From the NCBI GenBank assembly GCA_016929495.1, contig JAFGIS010000093.1:1-64000 (forward strand): 64,000 nucleotides of DNA, read 5' to 3'. Below are positions 56,284 to 64,000 of this stretch, in pieces (within the stretch, counting starts at the first letter, position 1; every line of letters starts with the position of its first letter). This DNA comes from Polyangiaceae bacterium (GTDB lineage: Bacteria > Myxococcota_A > Polyangia > Polyangiales > Polyangiaceae). The notes under the pieces were generated by a model that was not told the origin of the DNA, searched no databases, and was given only the letters and a program-made list of their open reading frames with translations. The position numbers and the translations under genes were made by a program.

Positions 56284-56922
56284 ATGCAGCGCGCAGGGCT
56301 AGCGGCACTTGTTACGACCATGGCGATCTGCCCGCCGGCCAGGGCTGCAGCAGACTCAACCGGCCCGCCTCCTAGCAGTTTTCACTACCTACAGTACGGC
56401 ATCGCCTTCGCGGCCGAGACCGTGGCGTCCGGGGGTGACGTCTGTCCTTCCGTCACGGCGCCCTGCATTCTGGGCTCTGGGTTTGGGCCGGCTATTCGGA
56501 TCGGGTATCGTTCACGAGGCAATTGGTACGTGGGCGGTGCCTACGAGTTCTCGCGACAGAACCCAGCAAGCCTGCTTCGGCTCGCTATCCTGCAGCAGCT
56601 CCGAAGTGAAGCGCGTTACTACCTTCTGGTCGGTCGCCGTCTGGCACCGTACGCCACGGGCGCTGTCGGGGGGGTGCTCTACGGCAACGAATGGGGCGCG
56701 GAAACAGGTGGGATCGGATTGTCGCTCGGCGGTGGGTTCGAGTATCAACTCAGCGAGTCGACCCTGGTGGGAGCAGCGCTCGTCTACCGGGCTCTGGTCC
56801 TGCGCGGCTGGACTGACAGCGCTGGTGAACGACGGGCCGACCGTTTTCTCGGATTCGGCCTGGCCCACCTGGTGGCTCTCGAAGTGAGCTGGGAGCTTCG
56901 GAGACTGCTGCCCAGATGGTAG
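56284..56922 (+). CDS. Putative outer-membrane beta-barrel protein
   Basis: Signal peptide; NWYVGGAYEFSRQNP, RLAPYATGAVGGVLYG, GIGLSLGGGFEYQLSESTLVGAALVYRAL. Confidence 0.6.
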   Translation: MQRAGLAALVTTMAICPPARAAADSTGPPPSSFHYLQYGIAFAAETVASGGDVCPSVTAPCILGSGFGPAIRIGYRSRGNWYVGGAYEFSRQNPASLLRLAILQQLRSEARYYLLVGRRLAPYATGAVGGVLYGNEWGAETGGIGLSLGGGFEYQLSESTLVGAALVYRALVLRGWTDSAGERRADRFLGFGLAHLVALEVSWELRRLLPRW

Positions 56923-57020
56923 GGCGGGCCGAGGGCTGGGCCTGGCATTCTGCTGTCTTCGAACCTTCGGAGGCATGTCAGGGCTTGACTCCCCGACCCG
57001 GGCAGGGTTCCCCTAAGTAC

Positions 57021-58343
57021 GTGAAATGCGGGCGCTGTGGGCACGACAATCCCAGGGAGCTCAAGTTCTGCGGCGAGTGCGGCCAACGGCTGGCTTGCTC
57101 CGATAGGTCGCAAGCCGAGGAGCCGGCGAGCAGCGAGCGCCAAGAGCAGTCGTCCGCCAGAGGCGGCGTTCGACTCAGCACCGTCCCCGCGCACTCACGC
57201 CCCGCAGCCCCGGAGTTCGATTTCTCGCCGAGGCCTCCGAAAGTCGAGGGCTGGATCTGCGCGAAGTGCGCTCGCTCGAACCTCGAGGAAGCCATCGTCT
57301 GCGCGTACTGCGGTCGGACGCGTCGCACCTCTTCCGGCGCGCCCGTTGCGCCGACCGTCGACGATCCGGTGGTCACGATGCCCCCGAACGGGGGCAGGGC
57401 CGAGCTGGGCGAGCCATCCGACCCCATCGTGTGCCCGCAATGCCAGGCCCAGAACGAAGCCCACCTGCGTTTCTGCCGTGACTGCGGCGAGCGGCTCGAT
57501 GGGTCTTTGGCCCGCCTTCCGGGACGACAGACGAGCTCAAGGCCCGCGGGGGCCGCTGCGACGGGTCCGGTGGCGCGCCACGTCGGGGTCACGGTCCGCC
57601 CAGCCAGCGCAACGCAGGATTTTGCCCCTGTTGCATCCAGCGCCGTGGCGAGCGAGGCACCCCGCCGCCGCGCCGAGGCTGGGCCCAGACTCGTGCTCAT
57701 CGCCGAGGATGGCAGGCCAGGCGCCGAATACCCGCTGGAACCAGACCAGACCGACATCGGGCGGGAGCACGGAAACATCCTGCTCGCCCACGATCCCTAT
57801 GTTTCCCCGCGTCACGCCCGGATCACGCAGCGCCAGGGGCGCGTCTACATCAGGGACCTGAACTCGGTCAACGGGCTCTACTGGCGCCTGACGGGTCCGC
57901 ACCCGCTCCGTCACGGCGACTTGTTACTCCTGGGGCTTCAGGTGTTAAAGTTCGAAATCGTGAACAGCGAAGAACAAGGCCTGGGAGCCGCCCTGGAACA
58001 CGGGGTCGCTCTGTTCGGGTCGCCGGCTGCTCCTCGGTACGCTCGGCTCAGGCAGCGCACGGTGGAGGGGGTCGACCGAGGCGTCTTCTACTTGTGTGGC
58101 AACGAGACGATAGTCGGCCGGGAATCGGGCGACATCGTGTTCACGTCGGACGCCTTCATGAGCCGAAGCCACGCCAGCATCGTGCGTGACCCGACGGGCG
58201 GCGTATTCACGGTACGCGACCTCGGCTCGTCCAATGGGACCCATGTGGCCATACGGGGCGAGATACAGCTACAGCCTGGCGACCACGTCCGAATCGGTCA
58301 GCATCTTTTCCGGCTCGACGTCGACGCGAGGCGGCGGAGCTAA
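57021..58343 (+). CDS. Zinc-ribbon / double FHA-domain protein
   Basis: CGRCGHDNPRELKFCGECGQRL, CAKCARSNLEEAIVCAYCG, CPQCQAQNEAHLRFCRDCG ribbons; two FHA motifs (YVSPRHARITQ...RDLNSVNGLY; FMSRSHASIVR...RDLGSSNGTHV). Confidence 0.88.
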   Translation: MKCGRCGHDNPRELKFCGECGQRLACSDRSQAEEPASSERQEQSSARGGVRLSTVPAHSRPAAPEFDFSPRPPKVEGWICAKCARSNLEEAIVCAYCGRTRRTSSGAPVAPTVDDPVVTMPPNGGRAELGEPSDPIVCPQCQAQNEAHLRFCRDCGERLDGSLARLPGRQTSSRPAGAAATGPVARHVGVTVRPASATQDFAPVASSAVASEAPRRRAEAGPRLVLIAEDGRPGAEYPLEPDQTDIGREHGNILLAHDPYVSPRHARITQRQGRVYIRDLNSVNGLYWRLTGPHPLRHGDLLLLGLQVLKFEIVNSEEQGLGAALEHGVALFGSPAAPRYARLRQRTVEGVDRGVFYLCGNETIVGRESGDIVFTSDAFMSRSHASIVRDPTGGVFTVRDLGSSNGTHVAIRGEIQLQPGDHVRIGQHLFRLDVDARRRS

Positions 58344-58344
58344 G

Positions 58345-59565
58345 ATGCCCCAAGAAGGCAAGCCTGCCTGCGGTGAGCCCACGGGACCGATCGTGCTCCG
58401 TGTGTTCGGCCGTACCGTCGTCGGCCAGGTGCGTGAGCACAACGAGGACAACTTCCTGGTGTCCGATCTCACGCGGGGCAGCCGTGGCCCAGGGGACGCA
58501 TTGCGGGAGCTGGTGGTCGGCCCCCGCGGCATGATCGTCGGCGTGTGCGATGGGATGGGCGGTGCTGCGGCAGGGGAAGTCGCGAGCCAGCTCGCGGTGG
58601 ACATCATTCAGGACCGCTTGGCTGCGGGCGACCCACCGAGCGACCACGATGAACTCGCGCGCAGACTCGTCGCTGCCGTCGAGGAGGCTGGTATCCGGAT
58701 CTTCACCGAGGCACGTGCCGACAGGACGCGGCGAGGCATGGGCACCACGGCGACCATCGCGGCGCTCGTCGACGGCCGGCTGTTCGTTGCTCAGGTCGGC
58801 GACAGCCGCTGCTACGTTCTCAGACGCGGGAGTCTTGTCCAGATCACACGCGACCAGTCACTGGTCAACCAGTTGATCGAGGCGGGCCAGCTCACCGAGG
58901 AGGAGGCGGAGACCTTCGAGCACAACAACATCATTCTCCAGGCGCTGGGCACGGCCGAGACGGTTCAGGTCGACCTGACCTACGCCGATCTGCGGCAGGG
59001 AGACCGGCTGATCCTCTGCTCGGACGGCCTGTCGGGGATGATACGCGGCGAGGAGATACGAGAAGTCCTGCTTCAGCTCGAAGACCCCGAGCAGGCATGC
59101 AAGGTCCTGATTGATCGGGCAAACGACGCAGGCGGGCACGACAACATCACGGCCATCGTTGCACTCGTGACGGGCGATGGGCTGCCTGAGCCCAGCGACC
59201 TGGACGAGCCTCTCGGCTATCGCAAGTACGCGCTGCCGGAAGCCGGCTCACCCGAGCAGACAGTCCGCGCGCCGCCGTTGGACTCGGGCCTGGACGAGCC
59301 CACGGTCAGTGCTGGCTACGAGGCTCCCGGCCAGCTCAAGGTTGGCCATACCGTGGTCGGAGCCGTTGCCCTCGGCGAGCGGGGTGGGCTCGGGCCATCA
59401 GCAGACCCGGGCAGTGGACCGCCGTCGGACCGCACCCCCTTGTACAGCAGTGACGAGGATCCTGTGCAGATCCCCACGACGGGCCTGGCTCCTTCGTTGG
59501 TTGGGGTCATGTTGCTCGGAGCCATGCTGCTGTTCGCATTGGCCGGTTTCCTGCTGCTGCGCTAG
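58345..59565 (+). CDS. PP2C-family Ser/Thr protein phosphatase with C-terminal TM anchor
   Basis: GQVREHNEDNFLV, GVCDGMGGAAAGEVAS, VGDSRCYVLRRG, LILCSDGLSGM, GGHDNITAIV; C-terminal TM. Confidence 0.93.
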   Translation: MPQEGKPACGEPTGPIVLRVFGRTVVGQVREHNEDNFLVSDLTRGSRGPGDALRELVVGPRGMIVGVCDGMGGAAAGEVASQLAVDIIQDRLAAGDPPSDHDELARRLVAAVEEAGIRIFTEARADRTRRGMGTTATIAALVDGRLFVAQVGDSRCYVLRRGSLVQITRDQSLVNQLIEAGQLTEEEAETFEHNNIILQALGTAETVQVDLTYADLRQGDRLILCSDGLSGMIRGEEIREVLLQLEDPEQACKVLIDRANDAGGHDNITAIVALVTGDGLPEPSDLDEPLGYRKYALPEAGSPEQTVRAPPLDSGLDEPTVSAGYEAPGQLKVGHTVVGAVALGERGGLGPSADPGSGPPSDRTPLYSSDEDPVQIPTTGLAPSLVGVMLLGAMLLFALAGFLLLR

Positions 59566-59577
59566 ATACCGAGGAAC

Positions 59578-60219
59578 ATGCAGGTCGTCTCGGTCAATGA
59601 GAGTAACTTCGAACTCGAGGTCTTGCGCAGCGAGGTTCCGGTCCTGCTCGAATTCGGAGCACAGTGGTGCGGTCCCTGCAAGACAGTGGCTCCAGAGCTT
59701 GCGGCTCTTGCTTCCGAGTTGCAGGGTCAAGCCAAGGTCTGCACGATCGACATCGACAAGTCACAGATGCTGGCGCGACAGTTCGGGGTCCAGTCGGTTC
59801 CGACCTTCGTGGTCATGCACCAGGGCGCTCCGGTGGCTGCCAAGGCTGGAGCGATGCGCCGCGCGCAACTCAGGGAGATGCTCGATCCTGTTCTGCCCCG
59901 CCCGGAGGGCGCCCTGAATGCCACGGAGGTCGCGGAGTTGACCCGCCAAGGCAAAGCGACCCCGGTAGACACGCGAGATGCGTTCGCGTTCGCACGTGCG
60001 CATCTGCCTGGCGCGGTTCACGTGCCTCTCGGTGATGTACCGAAACGCCTGAACGAACTGTACCGTCGTGGCCAGTTGCCTGTTCTGTACTGCCGGGCCG
60101 GCGACCAGACCAAGGAGTTGGCAGGGCAGCTCACTGCGAAAGGGACACCCGTTGCCTTTCTCGACGGTGGGATCCTCGGTTGGGAGGCGAGCGGCTTGCC
60201 TGTCCAGAAGCCGGAGTAG
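59578..60219 (+). CDS. Thioredoxin-rhodanese fusion protein
   Basis: N-terminal VLLEFGAQWCGPCKTVAPELAAL...VQSVPTFVV; C-terminal rhodanese VDTRDAFAFARAHLPGAVHVPLGD...VLYCRAGDQTKELAGQL. Confidence 0.93.
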   Translation: MQVVSVNESNFELEVLRSEVPVLLEFGAQWCGPCKTVAPELAALASELQGQAKVCTIDIDKSQMLARQFGVQSVPTFVVMHQGAPVAAKAGAMRRAQLREMLDPVLPRPEGALNATEVAELTRQGKATPVDTRDAFAFARAHLPGAVHVPLGDVPKRLNELYRRGQLPVLYCRAGDQTKELAGQLTAKGTPVAFLDGGILGWEASGLPVQKPE

Positions 60220-60249
60220 AGCACCGGTCCGAGCGAAACGCTGCTGGCC

Positions 60250-61521
60250 CTACCCGCGGCGAAACGCCGCCCGTGCTGCGTCGAGAACCACACGGACCGG
60301 CACGCGCGCGGCCCTCGCCGCCTGCACGCATGCATCGAACTCCGGCTTCACCTGCGCCGGGCCAACCGAACCTTCACTCACTTTGAGCGGGATGCTGCCG
60401 TACTCGGTCTGAACGATCACTTGACGGCGCGGCCGTTCGGTTCGCTCGACCGAGTAGCGGCGTGCGCCGATGGTCGTCGTCTCGGACAACAGAACCGAAA
60501 GCACTCGGTCGCCCGCCTCGCTCGGAACGAGCGCGGACAGCACGAGGCCAGGTCGCCCTTTCTTGGTGGTCGTGGGCACAGCCCAGGCGTCCACCGCCCC
60601 CGCGCCGAGCAGGGCGTCGATGGCGTGGGCTGCGAGTTCCCCGGACATGTCGTCGATGTTGGCTTCGACGACCTGCATCGAAGCGGACGAGGCCGGGGAT
60701 TGCACGCGGGAGAGCGGCTCTCCCAGCACCAGCCGCAGGACGTTGGGCCGCCCGGGCAGCTCGCGTGAACCAGCTCCCCAACCCACGCGCTCGACGGTGA
60801 ACGACGGCCAGCTGACGTAGTCGGACGCCACGACCGCCACGACGGCGGCGCCTGTGGGCGTCACGAGCTCAGCTTCCAGATCTGCCGGGACGGTCGGAAC
60901 GCCCTTGAGGCAAGCGACCGTGGCCGGCGCAGGCAACGGCAAGCGTCCGTGTCGAGTGAGCACGGTGCCCCTGCCCATCGGCAGCGGCGTGCAAAGCACG
61001 CTGGCGCCGAGCCATGTCAGTCCAGCGCAGACGGCGACGATGTCCACGATGGAATCGACGGCGCCGACCTCATGGAAGTGCACCTCATCCGGCGGCACCC
61101 CATGAACCTGACCCTCGGCCTCGGCAAGGTGCCGGAACACTCGTCGCGAGAGCACCTTGCACGGCTCCGGCAGCGAGGCGTCCCGAAGCATGGCGTCGAT
61201 CGTCGCGAAGCTGCGCTCGGGCTGCGGGCCGTCGACATGAACATGGAACCGAAGCGCACCAATGGAACCTTCGGAGCAGCGCTCGAGCTCTGCCCTGTAG
61301 CCCTCCAGGGGCAGGACCGCGAGACATTCGGCCATGTGCCGATACGGTACACCCAGGTCGACGAGCGCCGCAGTCAGCATGTCCCCTGCCACGCCACTGA
61401 ACGCGTCGACGAACAGGATCTTGCCTCGACCGGATGCCTGCGCCAGCTGGTCCGCCAGCGCAAGCGGGTCGACCGCCTCGGGTTGGGCATGGGAGTGCCC
61501 GTGGTCTGCGTGCTTCGTCAC
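60250..61521 (-). CDS. larC: Nickel-pincer cofactor biosynthesis protein LarC
   Basis: FVDAFSGVAGDMLTAALVDLGV, DEVHFHEVGAVDSIVDIV, PTGAAVVAVVA, ANIDDMSGELAAHAID; GTG start overlapping the larB stop. Confidence 0.93.
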   Translation of the reverse strand: MTKHADHGHSHAQPEAVDPLALADQLAQASGRGKILFVDAFSGVAGDMLTAALVDLGVPYRHMAECLAVLPLEGYRAELERCSEGSIGALRFHVHVDGPQPERSFATIDAMLRDASLPEPCKVLSRRVFRHLAEAEGQVHGVPPDEVHFHEVGAVDSIVDIVAVCAGLTWLGASVLCTPLPMGRGTVLTRHGRLPLPAPATVACLKGVPTVPADLEAELVTPTGAAVVAVVASDYVSWPSFTVERVGWGAGSRELPGRPNVLRLVLGEPLSRVQSPASSASMQVVEANIDDMSGELAAHAIDALLGAGAVDAWAVPTTTKKGRPGLVLSALVPSEAGDRVLSVLLSETTTIGARRYSVERTERPRRQVIVQTEYGSIPLKVSEGSVGPAQVKPEFDACVQAARAARVPVRVVLDAARAAFRRG

Positions 61522-62291
61522 GTGCCGTCTCCGGATGCGCCCTTGGTGGAGACAATCCGAACCACGGCCATCGCCGCTCCGAATCCGTTGTCGATATTGA
61601 CGACCGTCACGCCCGACGCGCACGCCGTCAACATGCCAAACAGGGCGGTGAAGCCCCCCAGCGCGACCCCGTAGCCCACCGATGTGGGCACGGCGATCAC
61701 GGGAGAACCGATCAGGCCTGCCAGAACGCTGGGCAGCGCCCCCTCCATCCCAGCCACCACGATCACGGCCGGGGCGGAGGCAATCACCTCGAGTTTGCCG
61801 AAAACGCGGTGAATGCCCGCGACACCGACGTCGAACACCCGCGCTGCGGGAATACCGCACATGCGCAGCGTCTCGAGCGCCTCCTCCGCCACGCCCATGT
61901 CGCTCGTGCCCGCCGTGACGACGGCGACCGGCCGGCACTGCCGCTCCGCGATCGGCGTGGATTGGTAGCACGCAACACGGGCGACGGGGCGATAGTCGAG
62001 CTCGGGTAGCTGTTGACACACCTCGGCTGCCTTGTCCTCTGCCAGGCGGGTCACCAGAACGTTCTGTCCGGCGGCCATGAGTTGGCGAGCGATCCCGGCG
62101 ATCTGCGGGGCGGTCTTGGACTGTCCGAGCACGACTTCCGGTACGCCGAGGCGCAGCGCCCGGTGGTGATCGACGTGAGCGTAGCCGATGTCAGCACCCG
62201 GAAACCAGCGGAGCTCCTGCACGGCCGCCTCGACGCCGATCTCTCCGGTCCGCACTCGGTCGAGCAGCTCACGCAGTTTCTCCGCGTCCAT
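61518..62291 (-). CDS. larB: Nickel-pincer cofactor biosynthesis protein LarB
   Basis: HRALRLGVPEVVLGQSKTAPQI, VVTAGTSDMGVAEEALETLRMCG, VVAGMEGALPSVLAGLIGSPVIAVPTSVGYG, VNIDNGFGAAMAV. Confidence 0.95.
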   Translation of the reverse strand: MDAEKLRELLDRVRTGEIGVEAAVQELRWFPGADIGYAHVDHHRALRLGVPEVVLGQSKTAPQIAGIARQLMAAGQNVLVTRLAEDKAAEVCQQLPELDYRPVARVACYQSTPIAERQCRPVAVVTAGTSDMGVAEEALETLRMCGIPAARVFDVGVAGIHRVFGKLEVIASAPAVIVVAGMEGALPSVLAGLIGSPVIAVPTSVGYGVALGGFTALFGMLTACASGVTVVNIDNGFGAAMAVVRIVSTKGASGDGT

Positions 62292-62365
62292 GGCGGTCTG
62301 TTACCTAGTTCACGACCGGCCTCGAGTCGACCGCGAAGCGACCGGCCCCGCGAGCGCTCGCCCGA

Positions 62366-63136
62366 GTGCGAGAGTCTGGACGGGGCGGTTCTGAGCCACT
62401 GGGGCGCCTGTACGCCGGGGCCGCGAGGGCTGCCCGGCCCGCCCGGCTCGCGGTCAGGCTCTCGGTCGAGTCGAGGTGGCAGCCGCTCCCGCGCGCGGGG
62501 CCCGCCCCAGCGGCTGACCCACGCCAACGTTCGTCCCCCTTCCCCTCCATCGCACGGCGTGGTCTGCTCGGGGACGTGCTGCCGATCGTTGCACCTCTGG
62601 CTGGTTTCGCGCTCGGAGTGGCCTTTGCGTGGGTCGCCTCCGACGAGCTCGCACGGGCCGGGAGCGCCGCGGTCGGGACGCGCTCGCTGGTCATCGTGAC
62701 GTTGTTCAGCGTGCTCGTGCCCGTGCCGATCGTCGCGTATTTCCTGATACTGGCGCAGGATTGGTCCATGGCCTACCTCCTGGAGGGTGGCCGACTGGCG
62801 AGCGCACTCGGCATGGGCCTGCTGCTGTTGGCCGCAGCCAGCACGCCGCTCGGCTTTCGAGCCGCAGCACGGCCGGCTGCCGCGCGGAACGTGCGGGTCA
62901 TGGTCGGGTTGGGTGCCGTCCCGGCGTTGCTCGCGACCGCCTTGATCACGCTGCTGTTGCCTCGACTGTCGGTGTTCGGCACGTTCGCCCAGTTCCATGG
63001 GGATTTCGGCACTCGGCCCGTGGCCGGGAGTTTCGTCGGGACCGCGCTCCTGTGGATGCACGCCGTGCTCATCGGCGCCGTCGTGTGGACCTTTCGCTCG
63101 CTGAAACACCTCACGAGCCGGCACGGGCGGCGGTAA
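62366..63136 (+). CDS. Multi-pass membrane protein, unknown function (start uncertain)
   Basis: Four hydrophobic segments, e.g. VLPIVAPLAGFALGVAFAWVA and SLVIVTLFSVLVPVPIVAYFLIL. Confidence 0.55.
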   Translation: MRESGRGGSEPLGRLYAGAARAARPARLAVRLSVESRWQPLPRAGPAPAADPRQRSSPFPSIARRGLLGDVLPIVAPLAGFALGVAFAWVASDELARAGSAAVGTRSLVIVTLFSVLVPVPIVAYFLILAQDWSMAYLLEGGRLASALGMGLLLLAAASTPLGFRAAARPAAARNVRVMVGLGAVPALLATALITLLLPRLSVFGTFAQFHGDFGTRPVAGSFVGTALLWMHAVLIGAVVWTFRSLKHLTSRHGRR

Positions 63137-63350
63137 GGTCCTGTCTCGGAGGGACGCGGACAGGTCGTGGCGTTGCTCGATGCCGTCGCGTTGCGTCCGG
63201 TCGTGTTGACCGAGCTCGGACGGATCATCGCAGAGGGGGACGAGAGGCCGGGTCGGGCTCTGGCGAGGCCCCTTGGGCACCCTGAAGTGACGGTCGCACC
63301 CGCGCGCGCCACACCTCGTCCCGGGCGCCCACCCCGACGACCGAGCAGGG

Positions 63351-63447
63351 CTTACTGGTAGGGAGGTCCTCATCCGGTCACGACGAACCGCGCCTTACCG
63401 GTAAGGAGCGAGCAACACCCGCCGATGCCCCTCTCCTTACCGGTAAG
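63351..63447. repeat. Three iterated CTTACCGGTAAG palindromes
   Basis: CTTACtGGTAgG (63351-63362), CTTACCGGTAAG (63394-63405), CTTACCGGTAAG (63436-63447); spacing 43 and 42 bp. Confidence 0.75.
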
Positions 63448-64000
63448 CGGCCTCCACCCCTCGACGCGCCCCGGGTTGCTTGCCTACGCCCCCTTCAGCG
63501 ACTGGGTCATCTACGTCGACGAAAGCGGCGATCACGGGGTGACGTCCATCGATCCGACGTACCCGGTCTTCGTGGTGCTGTTCGCGCTCTTCCGCAAGAA
63601 CGCCTACATCAACCGGTTCGTACCGGCTATTGGCTCCCTGAAGTTCCGCCTCTTCGGCCACGACGGCGTGATCCTGCACGAGCGGGAGATCCGAAAGGAT
63701 CTCGGAGCATTTGCGCTGCTTCGGGATCCGGAGAAGAAGGAACAGTTCCTCGAAGAGATCAGCTTCATCGTCGAACGCACACCGTTCGAGGTGCTCGCCA
63801 CGGTGCATGACAAGCGCCAGATGCGTGGGGCGAATGACGGTGTCGAGCATCTCTACCACCAGGCTCTCCGCTGCGGCCTCGAACGCCTACGTGCCAGGCT
63901 CCAGCAGGAACCGAATCACGAGCGGCGGACCCATGTGGTCTGCGAGGCACGCGGGGCAAAGGAAGACCAGGGTCTCGCGAACGCGTTTCAGCGCGTCTGT
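63425..64000 (+). CDS. DUF3800-domain protein, truncated by the window edge
   Basis: Open frame from ATG 63425 to the window end: MPLSLPVSGLHPSTRPGLLAYAPFSDWVIYVDESGDHGVTSIDPTYPVFVVLFALF... (DESGD motif). Absent from the ORF track because no stop codon is reached. Confidence 0.75.
   Translation, partial: MPLSLPVSGLHPSTRPGLLAYAPFSDWVIYVDESGDHGVTSIDPTYPVFVVLFALFRKNAYINRFVPAIGSLKFRLFGHDGVILHEREIRKDLGAFALLRDPEKKEQFLEEISFIVERTPFEVLATVHDKRQMRGANDGVEHLYHQALRCGLERLRARLQQEPNHERRTHVVCEARGAKEDQGLANAFQRVC

Noticed and set aside
63351-63447. CTTACCGGTAAG repeats as a CRISPR array
   Set aside because: Repeat is a 12-bp palindrome with three copies, one degenerate, and no cas genes; better explained as operator sites.
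1-64000. tRNA/rRNA genes, prophage or transposase genes
   Set aside because: None recognised on either strand by reading; an automated tRNAscan/Infernal search would be needed to exclude a missed tRNA.

Overview
High-GC chromosomal window, probably from a myxobacterium or relative (Myxococcota). This is inferred from gene content: Glt/PglI-like gliding genes, short OPX plus beta-barrel, PilZ, STPK/FHA/PP2C genes and many lipoproteins. The main find is a complete diversity-generating retroelement (DGR) at about 3.46-7.1 kb. It has a DGR-type reverse transcriptase (3461-4528, +), a template repeat TR (4793-4930, read on -), an Avd-type accessory protein (4969-5391, -) and a target lipoprotein with a C-terminal FGE-sulfatase/C-type-lectin fold (5474-7105, -). 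The variable repeat VR (5477-5614) ends 1 bp before the target stop codon. My hand alignment of the 130-bp TR/VR core gives 24 mismatches, all at template adenines (T on the + strand), and none at the other 95 positions. The RT lies on the opposite strand and converges on target-avd-TR, which is not the canonical DGR layout. Other content: pgm-like mutase, rlmN, mazG, cysK, an unusual ACP plus two tandem ketosynthase genes, moxR, rluD, maf, polysaccharide export genes, a Glt-like motility cluster, ECF sigma/anti-sigma, era-der, CpsB-like phosphatase, Ser/Thr kinase-FGE pair, trmJ-like, FHA/PP2C, thioredoxin-rhodanese fusion, larB/larC and an edge-truncated DUF3800 gene. Several intergenic repeat families are present. 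A ~220-bp repeat occurs twice, and several CTAG-anchored palindromic repeats sit at gene 3' ends. No rRNA, tRNA or CRISPR array was recognised.
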